From: Pseudomonas azerbaijanoccidentalis
Lineage (GTDB): Bacteria > Pseudomonadota > Gammaproteobacteria > Pseudomonadales > Pseudomonadaceae
Direction of reading: 5' to 3'
DNA length: 64,000 bases
NCBI RefSeq assembly: GCF_019145495.1
Contig: NZ_JAHSTU010000007.1
Span: forward strand, 62,001 to 126,000
Part shown: piece after piece, positions 33,740 through 42,701 of the stretch
How the letters are laid out: each line of letters begins with the position of its first letter
How positions within the stretch are numbered: the stretch's first letter is position 1
Notes under the pieces: model-generated
Database searches by the model: none
What the model saw: only the letters and a program-made list of their open reading frames with translations
What the model was told of the DNA's origin: nothing
Translations under genes and position numbers: made by a program

Positions 33740-34177
33740 ATGCCCAGCACCCAATTCACCCGACTCGATGAGCCGCTTTGGCCATTGATGAATAAGTTTT
33801 ACCGCGCCCATCAATCGTCGATGAAAGCGGTGCGCGACGCACAATTGTGGGTCGCCCGGCGCGATGAAATCGTCGGGGCTTTGTGTTTGCGCCCGGTCTC
33901 CGGCGGGCATTGGTTGACCGGGTTGTTGGTTGACCCTGCGTGTCGCGAGCAAGGGATTGCCGCCGCGTTGATCGCCGCCGCGGTCAAGGATTGCGAGCTG
34001 CCGGTGTGGCTGTTCTGTCACCCGGATTTGCGGGACTTTTATGAGCGGCGCGGGTTTACGTTCGATCCGCCAATGCCTTACGCGATGGTTGAGCGCTTGA
34101 CTCGTTATGCGCGCAGCAAGCCGATGATCGCATTGGGCTTAGAACCGTTGGTTAGGTCTACCGACAATAATGTGTGA
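33740..34177 (+). CDS. GNAT-family N-acetyltransferase
   Basis: The protein has 145 residues from ATG 33740, chosen because it begins just before the first GNAT strand (DAQLWVARRDEIVGALCLRP). A longer frame reaches further upstream but crosses the small Lys-rich gene. The cofactor loop is VDPACREQGIAAALI, and the end has FCHPDLRDFYERRGF. The substrate is unknown. AGGA stands unusually close to the ATG, so the exact start is uncertain. Confidence 0.8.
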   Translation: MPSTQFTRLDEPLWPLMNKFYRAHQSSMKAVRDAQLWVARRDEIVGALCLRPVSGGHWLTGLLVDPACREQGIAAALIAAAVKDCELPVWLFCHPDLRDFYERRGFTFDPPMPYAMVERLTRYARSKPMIALGLEPLVRSTDNNV

Positions 34178-34238
34178 TCGGTACGGCAGGCCTGCGTGCT
34201 AGCCTCGGCGTCGACTTCGACTTCGCACAGGACGCCCC

Positions 34239-35057
34239 ATGAAACCTGCTCTTCTGGCTGTGACGCTGACCGCTTTGCTTGCACCTGTTTTCAGTCATGC
34301 CGCCGCGCCGACGGTGTCCGCCGAGCAATACGCCAAGGTCTTGGCCGGCAGCTGGCGGGCTCCGGAAAACGTCGCGCGTGATGGCTATCGTCATCCGCAA
34401 CAGAGCTTGCAGTTTTTTGGCTTGGGGCCGAAACAGACGGTCATTGAGATCACCCCCGGCAACGGCTGGTACAGCGAATTGCTGGCGCCGTTGCTCAAGG
34501 ACAACGGCCACTACATCGCGGCCGTGCAGGCGCCGACGGTCAGTGATTACGCGCGCAAGAACGAAGAGAAGCTGAAGAGCAAATTCGCTGCGTCTCCCGC
34601 CCAGTACACCAACGCCCAGGTGCTTGAGTTCGACCCGAAAGCGCCGGCGTTCGGCCAACCGGGTTCGGCGGACACCGTGCTGACCTTTCGCAACGTGCAC
34701 AACTGGGTGCTGGCCGATACCGCGCCGCTGATGTTCCAGGCCTTTTTCAAAGTGCTAAAACCGGGTGGTGTGCTTGGCGTGGTGGATCACCGGGCCAAGG
34801 ACGGCGCTTCGCTGGAAGACATCAAGCACAGCGGTTACCTGACCACCGATTACGTGGTGAAGCTGGCGACCGATGCCGGTTTCAAGCTTGAGGCGCACAG
34901 CGAGATCAACGCAAACCCCAAGGACACCAAGGATTATCCCGAAGGCGTATGGACCCTGCCGCCGGCGTTGACCCTGGGTGAAAAGGATCGAGCGAAATAT
35001 GTGGCAATTGGTGAGTCGGACCGGATGACGCTGCGGTTCGTCAAACCCGCGAAATAA
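34239..35057 (+). CDS. Exported methyltransferase-like protein
   Basis: The protein has 272 residues. It has a clear signal peptide (LLAVTLTALLAPVFSHA, cleavage near 22), then a class I SAM-methyltransferase-like domain: TVIEITPGNGWYSELLAPLL as motif I, FRNVHNWVLADTAPLM, and FFKVLKPGGVLGVVDH as the post-IV strand. Because S-adenosylmethionine is cytoplasmic, an exported family member probably has another role or ligand. Motif I reads E-x-x-P-G-x-G instead of the usual D/E-x-G-x-G-x-G. AGGA precedes the ATG. Monocistronic. Confidence 0.82.
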   Translation: MKPALLAVTLTALLAPVFSHAAAPTVSAEQYAKVLAGSWRAPENVARDGYRHPQQSLQFFGLGPKQTVIEITPGNGWYSELLAPLLKDNGHYIAAVQAPTVSDYARKNEEKLKSKFAASPAQYTNAQVLEFDPKAPAFGQPGSADTVLTFRNVHNWVLADTAPLMFQAFFKVLKPGGVLGVVDHRAKDGASLEDIKHSGYLTTDYVVKLATDAGFKLEAHSEINANPKDTKDYPEGVWTLPPALTLGEKDRAKYVAIGESDRMTLRFVKPAK

Positions 35058-35065
35058 AAAGAAGA

Positions 35066-35138
35066 ATCAAAAGATCGCAGCCTTCGGCCAGCTCCTACAC
35101 GTACACCTGTAGGAGCTGCCGAAGGCTGCGATCTTTCA
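35066..35138. repeat. REP pair, family A
   Basis: Inverted family-A boxes with a 13-base gap lie between the convergent methyltransferase-like and def genes. Confidence 0.9.
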
Positions 35139-35143
35139 AAAGC

Positions 35144-35683
35144 TCAATCGTCAGCGTTGGGATCAAGGTCCGGGAACATCACTTCGGTGAACCCGAACTT
35201 GCTGAAATCGCTGATGCGCGATGGGTACAAGCGGCCGATCAAGTGATCGCACTCGTGCTGCACCACCCGCGCATGAAACCCTGAAGCAATGCGCACGACC
35301 GGTTCGCCCTTGGGGTCGAAACCCTCATAACGGATGTGCTGATAACGCTCCACCGCGCCACGCAAGCCCGGCACCGACAGACAACCTTCAAAGCCCTCTT
35401 CCAGGGTCGGGCTCAGCGGTGTGATCAACGGGTTGATCAGAATCGTCTGCGGTACCGCCTCGGCGTCCGGGTAACGTTCGCTGTGCTCGAAACCGAAGAT
35501 CACCAGTTGCAGGTCCACACCGATCTGCGGCGCAGCCAAACCGACGCCGCCCACGCTTTCCATGGTCTGGAACATGTCGTCGATCAGTTGCCACAACTCG
35601 GGGCTGTCGAACATTTCGGCAGGCACCGGCGGGGCAATACGCAGCAGGCGTTCATCGCCCATTTTCAGGATTTCACGAATCAT
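35144..35683 (-). CDS. def: Peptide deformylase (second-copy type)
   Basis: The protein has 179 residues. All three deformylase motifs are intact: GVGLAAPQIG at 46-55, EGCLSVP at 99-105 and HECDH at 143-147. The metal ligands are C101, H143 and H147. It removes the N-formyl group from new proteins. It is not next to fmt, so it is probably a paralogue of the housekeeping copy. It starts two bases after the yihY stop and lacks a good ribosome-binding site, so it is translated by coupling. Confidence 0.92.
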   Translation of the reverse strand: MIREILKMGDERLLRIAPPVPAEMFDSPELWQLIDDMFQTMESVGGVGLAAPQIGVDLQLVIFGFEHSERYPDAEAVPQTILINPLITPLSPTLEEGFEGCLSVPGLRGAVERYQHIRYEGFDPKGEPVVRIASGFHARVVQHECDHLIGRLYPSRISDFSKFGFTEVMFPDLDPNADD

Positions 35684-35685
35684 GG

Positions 35686-36645
35686 TCAGGTTTCGTCAAT
35701 GGTTGGTTTGGGTTGTGAATGATCACGGCCCAGTCCCGACACATGCTGTTTTTCCTCATGGACGGGACCCAGCTCGCCGGCGACTTTTTCGCCCGGGTCT
35801 TTGCCCTCTCGCGACATGTGCTCGATCACCGCGTTCATCTCCGCGCCGAGCAGCAACACCGCAGCCGAAATGTAGAAGTACAGCAACAGGACAATGATCG
35901 CGCCGATACTGCCATACATGGCGTTGTAGTTGGCGAACTCCTTGACGTACAGACCAAAACCCAGCGACGCGATGATCCACACCACCACCGCCAACACCGA
36001 GCCCGGCGTGATGAAACGAAACTCCTGTTTGACGTCGGGCATGACGTAATAGATCAGCGCAACCGCGACCATCAGCAGAATCACGATCACCGGCCAGCGC
36101 GCGATGGTCCACAAGGTGACAATGAAATACTCAAGGCCGACTTGCGCTGCGATCCAGCTCATCACCTGTGGCCCGAGCACCATCAGCGCGGCAGCGATCA
36201 ACAGCATGCCGGCAATGCCGACGGTGTAGATGATCGACAGTGGGAAACGCTTCCACGCCGGGCGGCCTTCGACCACGTCGTAAGCGGCGTTCATCGCACT
36301 CATCATCAAGCGCACACCAGCCGAAGCGGTCCACAGGGCAATCACGATACCCACCGACAGCAAGCCCCCCTTGGACTGCTGAAGCTGGTCGATCACCGGG
36401 TTCACCTGTTCCAGTGCCTGGGGCGGCAGCACCAGTTCCGATTGCAGGCGCAGCCAGGAAAAGAAGTCCGGCAGGTGCAGGAAACCAATCAGGGCGATCA
36501 GAAACAGAATGAAGGGGAACAACGAAAACAGCATTTGATAGGCCAGCGCCGAAGCATAGGTCGACATTTCATCGTCGACGAACTCGGTGACCGTGCGCAC
36601 CATCACACGGTGGATGGGCAGACCTTTCATGTCCGGGAAAATCAT
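35686..36645 (-). CDS. YihY/BrkB-family inner-membrane protein
   Basis: The protein has 319 residues from ATG 36645 (GGAG upstream). It has six membrane segments (about 33-58, 95-120, 140-165, 180-205, 217-240 and 255-277) and a charged C-terminal tail. The segments SALAYQMLFSLFPFILF and YYVMPDVKQEFRFITPG are hallmarks of the family. Once called ribonuclease BN; a transport or envelope role is more likely. First gene of a two-gene unit with def. Confidence 0.87.
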   Translation of the reverse strand: MIFPDMKGLPIHRVMVRTVTEFVDDEMSTYASALAYQMLFSLFPFILFLIALIGFLHLPDFFSWLRLQSELVLPPQALEQVNPVIDQLQQSKGGLLSVGIVIALWTASAGVRLMMSAMNAAYDVVEGRPAWKRFPLSIIYTVGIAGMLLIAAALMVLGPQVMSWIAAQVGLEYFIVTLWTIARWPVIVILLMVAVALIYYVMPDVKQEFRFITPGSVLAVVVWIIASLGFGLYVKEFANYNAMYGSIGAIIVLLLYFYISAAVLLLGAEMNAVIEHMSREGKDPGEKVAGELGPVHEEKQHVSGLGRDHSQPKPTIDET

Positions 36646-36772
36646 TAGCGTCTCCATTCGCCGCAAACAGGATGGGGTTGTAGTCGTGGCGACTCAGGGG
36701 CCGTTTTCTTTCATCAAAGTAGCCTACCTGGCGACTTTGAAACAATTTCATCAATCAAGTTCAGGCTGACAC

Positions 36773-36800
36773 AAAAACGGCCATCTGTGGATGGCCGTTT
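36773..36800 (-). terminator. Terminator after csbD
   Basis: AAACGGCCAT / ATGGCCGTTT arms (10 bp) with a 6-base loop, then a short T run on the minus strand. Confidence 0.8.
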
Positions 36801-36822
36801 CGTGGCTTCTTCAACGGCCGGA

Positions 36823-37014
36823 TCAGGCCTTGTCGACACCTTTTTTCACGGCATCCTTGGCCTTGCCGACCGCTTGCTGGGCCTCGCCTTTCTTTTCCTG
36901 GACCACGCCTTCGGCGCGCATCTTGTCATTGCCGGTGGCCTTGCCGACGCCTTGCTTGACGTTACCAGCGGCTTCGTTGGCCATGCCTTTCACTTTATCG
37001 CCTGTGCTGCCCAT
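36823..37014 (-). CDS. CsbD-family stress protein
   Basis: The protein has 63 residues from ATG 37014 (AGGAGA upstream). It is all hydrophilic and helical, with the CsbD pattern GSTGDKVKGMANEAAGNVKQ followed by repeated Lys/Ala segments. CsbD-like proteins accumulate under general stress; their molecular action is unknown. It has its own terminator. Confidence 0.88.
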   Translation of the reverse strand: MGSTGDKVKGMANEAAGNVKQGVGKATGNDKMRAEGVVQEKKGEAQQAVGKAKDAVKKGVDKA

Positions 37015-37217
37015 GATGAATCTCCTGCGTATATTCCAATGGGAGGAAAAGTCGTTACACAAGGTTGACCGGGGGCGTTTGCGCGGAGTTTCATTTATTT
37101 TCAGCACGACATTTCATCGTTCAATGCAGGTTGGGCTTTATGTTTGCCCGGCAACCCCCGAGAATGCGCAACGAATTGGCGCCGAGGCGCTGAAGATCCA
37201 ATCCCCGCAGGAATGTT

Positions 37218-37595
37218 ATGAAACTCGATAAAAAGCAGGCCATTGCCCGCAGAAACCAGGAACTTGGTGGTGCTGTGCTTGGTGTCAACAACTGCCACTT
37301 CACCGAACTGAACCGCAACCGCAACATCTGGTGGTTCGATATCCCGGTGTCGCGTCTGGCCGTTGGTCAGTACGAGTGGATTCACCTGCTGATGCACACC
37401 CCGGACACCGACGAACTGCTGCATTTGAAAGTGCCTACGGTGTTCCTGCGCGAGAAACTCGAGGGCCTGGTGGTGCGTAACGAAGGCAAGCGTAAAGCGG
37501 CCCTGAGCCTGGAACTGAGCGCCGACAAGGACTCCTTCCTGCAGGACATGCGCCCGTCGGGCACCAACGTCAATTTCGCGCCGTTCCGTCAATAA
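37218..37595 (+). CDS. Conserved small protein next to fadD (function unknown)
   Basis: The protein has 125 residues. It is soluble, without signal peptide, and starts KLDKKQAIARRNQELGGAVL with a central NIWWFDIPVSRLAVGQYEWI. I know of no function. Its position beside fadD1-fadD2 matches what I remember of the P. aeruginosa order, which supports a real gene. AGGA precedes the ATG by five bases. Confidence 0.8.
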   Translation: MKLDKKQAIARRNQELGGAVLGVNNCHFTELNRNRNIWWFDIPVSRLAVGQYEWIHLLMHTPDTDELLHLKVPTVFLREKLEGLVVRNEGKRKAALSLELSADKDSFLQDMRPSGTNVNFAPFRQ

Positions 37596-37600
37596 CAAGC

Positions 37601-37680
37601 AAAAGATCGCAGCCTTCGGCAGCTCCTACATGGGTCGTAATTCCTGTAGGAGCTGCCGAAGGCTGCGAGCTTTCGATCTT
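37601..37680. repeat. REP pair, family A
   Basis: Inverted family-A boxes lie between the convergent small gene and fadD1. The right arm has one change (gcgagctttcg). Confidence 0.88.
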
Positions 37681-37684
37681 CAAC

Positions 37685-37712
37685 AAAAAGCCCCGCTTCT
37701 GCGGGGCTTTTT
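37685..37712. terminator. Terminator after fadD1
   Basis: AAAAAGCCCCGC / GCGGGGCTTTTT arms with a 4-base loop. It reads both ways. Confidence 0.9.
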
Positions 37713-37715
37713 GTA

Positions 37716-39416
37716 TTACGCGGTGGCTTTCTTCGCGTTGATCTTCTTCAACTCTTCATCGCGCAATTCACGACGCAGGATCTTGCCGACGTTGGTGGTC
37801 GGCAGCGCATCGCGGAACTCCACGGAGCGTGGCACTTTGTAGCCGGTGACGTTGGCGCGCATGTGCTCCATCACCGTCTCCTTGGTCAGGGTCACGCCCG
37901 GTTTGGCGACGATGAAAATCTTGATCGCTTCGCCCGACTTCTCGTCCGGCACACCAATGGCCGCGCATTGCAATACGCCCGGCAGGGTGGCCAGCACGTC
38001 TTCGAGCTCATTCGGGTACACGTTGAAACCGGACACCAGAATCATGTCTTTCTTGCGATCGACAATGCGCATGTAGCCATCGGGCTGGATCAGCGCGATG
38101 TCACCGGTCTTCAACCAACCTTCGCTGTCGAGGATTTCATCGGTGGCTTCCTGACGCTGCCAGTAGCCTTTCATGACCTGCGGGCCTTTCACGCACAGTT
38201 CGCCGATTTCACCCATTGGCTGCTCGACGCCGGCATCATTGATGACTTTGCACAGGGTCGACGGCACTGGAATGCCGATGGTGCCGATCTGGATGTGCTG
38301 GATCGGGTTGACCGTGGCCACCGGGCTGGTTTCGGTCATGCCGTAACCTTCGCAAATGGAGCAACCGGTGACCGCTTTCCAGCGTTCGGCGGCGGCCAAT
38401 TGCAGCGCCATGCCGCCGGACAGGGTGACTTTCAGGGCGGAGAAGTCGAGCTTGCGGAAACCTTCGTTATTGCACAGGGCCACGAACAAGGTGTTGAGGC
38501 CAACGAAGCCGCTGAACTTCCACTTCGACAGTTCCTTGACCATCGCCGGCAGGTCGCGCGGGTTGCTGATCAGGATGTTGTGGTTGCCGATCAGCATCAT
38601 CGCCATGCAATGAAAGGTGAACGCATAGATGTGGTACAGCGGCAGCGGCGTGATCAGGATCTCGCAACCTTCATTAAGGTTGGAACCCATCAGCGCCTTG
38701 CACTGCAACATGTTCGCGACCAGGTTGCGATGGGTCAGCATCGCGCCCTTGGCCACGCCGGTGGTGCCACCGGTGTATTGCAGCACGGCGACGTCGCTGC
38801 TGGCCGGGCTGGCTTCAGCCACTGGCTGACCATGGCCCTTGCTCAGCACATCGTTGAACTTGATGGCTTTCGGCAAGTGATACGCCGGCACCATCTTCTT
38901 CACGTACTTGATGACGCTGTTGATCAGCAGACGCTTGAGCGGCGGCAACAGGTCGGCAACTTCGGTGATGATGACGTGCTTGACGCCGGTTTTCGGCACG
39001 ACGGTTTCTGCCAGGTGGGCCATGTTGGCCAGGCAGACCAGGGCCTTGGCACCGGAGTCGTTGAACTGGTGTTCCATTTCCCGTGCGGTGTACAACGGGT
39101 TGGTGTTGACCACGATCAGCCCGGCGCGGATGGCACCGAAGACGGCCACCGGGTACTGCAACACGTTAGGCAGTTGCACGGCGATTCGATCGCCCGGCTG
39201 CAAATCGGTATGCTGTTGCAGATACGCGGCAAAGGCACCGGACAATTCGTACAGTTCACCGTAGGTGATTGTCTTGCCCAGGTTGCTGAATGCCGGTTTG
39301 TTGGCGAAGCGTTGGCAGGATTGCTTCAACACTGCCTGAATATTCGGATACTCGTCTGGATTGATTTCAGCAGCAATCCCAGCTGGGTACTTATCCTTCC
39401 AAAAGTCTTCGATCAT
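37716..39416 (-). CDS. fadD1: Long-chain fatty acid-CoA ligase (FadD1-type)
   Basis: The protein has 566 residues. It is an adenylate-forming enzyme with the ATP motif YTGGTTGVAKGAMLTH at about 210, GYGMTETSPV near 360, and the FACS segment GWLKTGDIALIQPDGYMRIV followed by RKKDMILVSGFNVYPNE. It activates long-chain fatty acids to acyl-CoA at the inner membrane for beta-oxidation. It is the second of a tandem pair with fadD2, 355 bases downstream, with a REP between. GAGGAG precedes the ATG. Confidence 0.92.
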   Translation of the reverse strand: MIEDFWKDKYPAGIAAEINPDEYPNIQAVLKQSCQRFANKPAFSNLGKTITYGELYELSGAFAAYLQQHTDLQPGDRIAVQLPNVLQYPVAVFGAIRAGLIVVNTNPLYTAREMEHQFNDSGAKALVCLANMAHLAETVVPKTGVKHVIITEVADLLPPLKRLLINSVIKYVKKMVPAYHLPKAIKFNDVLSKGHGQPVAEASPASSDVAVLQYTGGTTGVAKGAMLTHRNLVANMLQCKALMGSNLNEGCEILITPLPLYHIYAFTFHCMAMMLIGNHNILISNPRDLPAMVKELSKWKFSGFVGLNTLFVALCNNEGFRKLDFSALKVTLSGGMALQLAAAERWKAVTGCSICEGYGMTETSPVATVNPIQHIQIGTIGIPVPSTLCKVINDAGVEQPMGEIGELCVKGPQVMKGYWQRQEATDEILDSEGWLKTGDIALIQPDGYMRIVDRKKDMILVSGFNVYPNELEDVLATLPGVLQCAAIGVPDEKSGEAIKIFIVAKPGVTLTKETVMEHMRANVTGYKVPRSVEFRDALPTTNVGKILRRELRDEELKKINAKKATA

Positions 39417-39670
39417 GGAAGCCCACTCCTCAGCAACGCGAATTCAGCACCGCATTTGATGCGATTATTATTGGTGTTTGGTCATTGGTGAATCTGGGCT
39501 TTTACACAGGCCGAGAAGCACAAAGCGCGCCGAGAGTAGCAGCTTTGCCAAGGGTCGCCTAGAGCCAAAAGCGGCCTCTACAGTCACATTTGTGACTCAA
39601 GAATGACAAGCGGTCATTTTAGAGCAAAAAACCTATAAAGCCCTGTAACCCGCGAAAAACGGGCCTTAAG

Positions 39671-39746
39671 CAAAAGATCGCAGCCTGCGGCAGCTCCTAC
39701 GAAGAATGCGATCCCTGTAGGAGCTGCCGAAGGCTGCGATCTTTTG
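39671..39746. repeat. REP pair, family A
   Basis: Inverted family-A boxes lie just after fadD2, in the 355-base gap before fadD1. The other 250 bases (39417-39670) hold no gene and presumably the fadD1 promoter. Confidence 0.9.
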
Positions 39747-39771
39747 GAGTCACCTCGAACTCTACGCCCTG

Positions 39772-41460
39772 TTACGCGATATCACGCAACTCCCGCCGCA
39801 GAATCTTGCCCACCGGCGTCATCGGCAACGACTCACGCAAGACAATGTGCTTGGGCACTTTGTACGCCGTGAAGTTTTCCTTGCAATACGCCTTCAGCTC
39901 TTCAAGGCTGACCCCTGCTTCACGCGCCACCACGAACAACTTCACCGCCTCGCCAGAACGCTCGTCCGGCACACCGATGACCGCGCAGTTGGCGACTTTC
40001 GGGTGGGCCATGACCACGTCTTCGATCTCGTTCGGGTACACGTTGAAACCCGAGACAATGATCATGTCCTTCTTGCGGTCGACGATGCGCACAAAGCCAT
40101 CCGGGTCGATCACTGCAATGTCGCCGGACTTGAACCAGCCGTCGGCATCCAGCACCTCGGCGGTGGCTTCGGGCTTCTGCCAGTAGCCTTTCATGATCTG
40201 CGGGCCTTTGATGCACAACTCGCCGCGCTCACCCAACGGCTGCTCCACACCGTCATCGTTGATCACCTTCAGCATGGTGCCCGGCACCGGCAGGCCGACC
40301 GTGCCGATGCGCGACTGGTCGCCGTACGGGTTGGTGCAGGCCACCGGCGAGGTTTCGGTCAGGCCATAGCCTTCGGTGATGCGGCAACCGGTCAACTGTT
40401 CCCAGCGTTCGGCGGTGGCCTTGACCAGCGCGGTGCCACCGGAGTTGGTGAGCTTGAGGCTGGAGAAATCAAGGGTCTTGAAGTCCGGGTGATCCATCAG
40501 CGCAACGAACAGCGTGTTGAGCCCGAGCAACGCCGAGAACCGCCAGTTTTTCAGCTCCTTGATAAAGCCGCCGATGTCCCGTGGATTGGTGATCAGCACG
40601 TTATGGTTGCCGGTCACCATCATGCACATGCAATTCGCCGTGAATGCATAGATGTGGTACAGCGGCAGCGGCGCGATCATCACTTCCTGCCCTTCGCGCA
40701 ACAGAGGCTGCCCGTCAGCGGCAAACTGGCTGAGACACGCCCGCGCCTGCTGCATGTTGGCCACCAGGTTGCCGTGGGTCAGCATGGCGCCCTTGGCCAA
40801 ACCGGTGGTGCCGCCGGTGTATTGCAACACGGCGATGTCATTGAGGCCGGCGTTCAGCGGCTTGATGCCCAGGCCCCGGCCCATGCGCAACGCACTTTTG
40901 AAGGAAATGGCCTGGGGCAAGGCGTACGCCGGGACCATTTTCTTGACCTTGCTGACCAGCGTGTTGACCAGCCAGCCCTTGGCAGCGGGCATGAAGTCGC
41001 CCATTTTGGCTTCGATCAGGTACTGGATATCGGTGTCGGGCAGCACTTCCTGGACTTTCTGCCCGAACATGTTCAGGTACACCAGCGCCCGGGCACCGGA
41101 GTCCTTGAACTGGTGACGCATCTCGCGCGCGGTGTATAGCGGGTTGGTGTTGACCACGATCAACCCGGCGCGCAACGCGCCGAACACGGCAATCGGATAG
41201 TGCAGGACGTTGGGCATCTGTACTGCGATGCGATCCCCCGGCGCCAGGTCGGTGTGCGCTTGCAGGTAACCGGCGAACGCGGCGCTGTAGCGTTCCAGTT
41301 CGGCGTAGGTCAGGGTGATGCCCATGTTGCTGAACGCCGGGCGGTCAGCAAATTTCTTGCAGGAACGTTCGAACACCTCGATCACCGACTTATAGGCGCC
41401 CGCATCAATGTCCAGGGGCACGCCGGCCGGGCGCTTGTCATTCCAGAAATCAGGTTGCAT
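39772..41460 (-). CDS. fadD2: Long-chain fatty acid-CoA ligase (FadD2-type)
   Basis: The protein has 562 residues and is clearly similar to the next gene over its whole length. Motifs are YTGGTTGLAKGAMLTH, GYGLTETSPVACTNPYG and the FACS region GWFKSGDIAVIDPDGFVRIV plus RKKDMIIVSGFNVYPNE. P. aeruginosa keeps two such paralogues with different chain-length and induction preferences. The leader has AAGAACAA overlapping the ATG, a possible Hfq/Crc site. It is divergent from the hydrolase gene. Confidence 0.92.
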   Translation of the reverse strand: MQPDFWNDKRPAGVPLDIDAGAYKSVIEVFERSCKKFADRPAFSNMGITLTYAELERYSAAFAGYLQAHTDLAPGDRIAVQMPNVLHYPIAVFGALRAGLIVVNTNPLYTAREMRHQFKDSGARALVYLNMFGQKVQEVLPDTDIQYLIEAKMGDFMPAAKGWLVNTLVSKVKKMVPAYALPQAISFKSALRMGRGLGIKPLNAGLNDIAVLQYTGGTTGLAKGAMLTHGNLVANMQQARACLSQFAADGQPLLREGQEVMIAPLPLYHIYAFTANCMCMMVTGNHNVLITNPRDIGGFIKELKNWRFSALLGLNTLFVALMDHPDFKTLDFSSLKLTNSGGTALVKATAERWEQLTGCRITEGYGLTETSPVACTNPYGDQSRIGTVGLPVPGTMLKVINDDGVEQPLGERGELCIKGPQIMKGYWQKPEATAEVLDADGWFKSGDIAVIDPDGFVRIVDRKKDMIIVSGFNVYPNEIEDVVMAHPKVANCAVIGVPDERSGEAVKLFVVAREAGVSLEELKAYCKENFTAYKVPKHIVLRESLPMTPVGKILRRELRDIA

Positions 41461-41467
41461 TGTTCTT
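41460..41467 (-). promoter_or_regulatory. AAnAAnAA (CA) motif at the fadD2 start
   Basis: AAGAACAA, the last A being the A of the start codon. The match is good but short, so it could be chance. Confidence 0.4.
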
Positions 41468-41714
41468 GTCCTCTTTACCTGAGCCTATCCGGGCCGCTTT
41501 TCTGTCATTTCTTTCTGATCCTTCAAAAAGCAGAAAGCGAAAAGCGGAGCTTCACGGACACTAGCAGTTATGGCCAATCAGGCAAATATGCGCAAAGGCG
41601 TCATTGATCGTGTGAATCTTCCTGCCGTGGGGTGGGCTGATGCCGGTGACGCAATGCGCTATACAATGCATCGTGCCCGCGCCCGCGTATGGCCTCATAT
41701 GGAAAGGAATCGCC

Positions 41715-42659
41715 ATGATCCACGACACGTTCTGGCTGACCACCAGTGACCGCAGCCGCCTCTTCGTCAATCAATGGCAGCCCACAGGCAGCCTCAAGGC
41801 GGTGATTTTGCTGGCCCACGGGATGGCCGAACACAGCGGGCGTTATGCGCGTCTGGCAGAAAATTGCTGTGATCAGGGCTTCGGCGTGTATGCACCGGAC
41901 TTGCGCGGACATGGCAAAACTGCCGAAAACGGGACCCTCGGTCATTTCGCTGACAACGACGGCTGGGCCAAAGTGGTGGGTGATCTGGCATGCCTGAATC
42001 AGCACATCGGCCAAGAACATCCCGGTGTGCCGATCATTTTGCTCGGCCACAGCATGGGCAGCTACATTGCCCAGGGGTATCTGCTGCATCACAGCGCCAG
42101 CCTGCACGGGGCGATTCTCAGCGGCTCGAACTTCCAGCCCTTGGCGCTCTACCGGGCCGCCCGGCAGATTGCCCGTTTCGAACGCCTGCGCCAGGGGCCC
42201 AAGGGGCGCAGCGCGCTGATCGAATGGCTGTCGTTCGGCTCGTTCAACAAAAAATTCAAACCGGCGCGCACACCATTCGACTGGCTCAGTCGCGACCCGA
42301 CGGAGGTCGACCTGTACGCCCATGACCCGCTGTGCGGCTTCCGCTGCACCAATCAGCTGTGGGTCGATTTGCTCGGCGGGTTGCAGCAAATCAGCAAAGC
42401 GTCCAATCTCGCGCAGATCGATCCGGGCCTGCCATTGCTGGTGATTGGCGGTGAATGTGATCCGGTGAGTGAAGGCAAGCGTCTGAAAGATCTGGCCGAC
42501 GCCCTGCGTGGAGCCGGCTGCCAGAGCCTGCAACTGACGATCTACCCGCAGGCGCGGCACGAACTGTTCAACGAAACCAACCGCGATGAAGTGACTGCCG
42601 ATGTGCTGGGCTGGATCAACCAGACCTTGAGCAATCCCCGGCCACATCGAACCGAATAG
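41715..42659 (+). CDS. Alpha/beta hydrolase (monoacylglycerol-lipase-like)
   Basis: The protein has 314 residues from ATG 41715 (GGAAAGGA upstream). The nucleophile elbow is GHSMG with S113; the acid is in GGECDPV and the His in QARHELFNE. HGMAEHSGRY is the oxyanion/PLDL-type signature of the lysophospholipase/monoglyceride-lipase group. It may release fatty acids for the adjacent FadD enzymes (inference from context). It is followed by maoC. Confidence 0.9.
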   Translation: MIHDTFWLTTSDRSRLFVNQWQPTGSLKAVILLAHGMAEHSGRYARLAENCCDQGFGVYAPDLRGHGKTAENGTLGHFADNDGWAKVVGDLACLNQHIGQEHPGVPIILLGHSMGSYIAQGYLLHHSASLHGAILSGSNFQPLALYRAARQIARFERLRQGPKGRSALIEWLSFGSFNKKFKPARTPFDWLSRDPTEVDLYAHDPLCGFRCTNQLWVDLLGGLQQISKASNLAQIDPGLPLLVIGGECDPVSEGKRLKDLADALRGAGCQSLQLTIYPQARHELFNETNRDEVTADVLGWINQTLSNPRPHRTE

Positions 42660-42701
42660 TTTTTTTGTGAATTTTTTTATTCGTCACAGGAATTGAGACA
42701 G

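Noticed and set aside
37863..41139. Long plus-strand frames opposite fadD1 and fadD2
   Set aside because: The reverse frames of the two ligases are open because of codon bias; no ribosome sites or families are seen.
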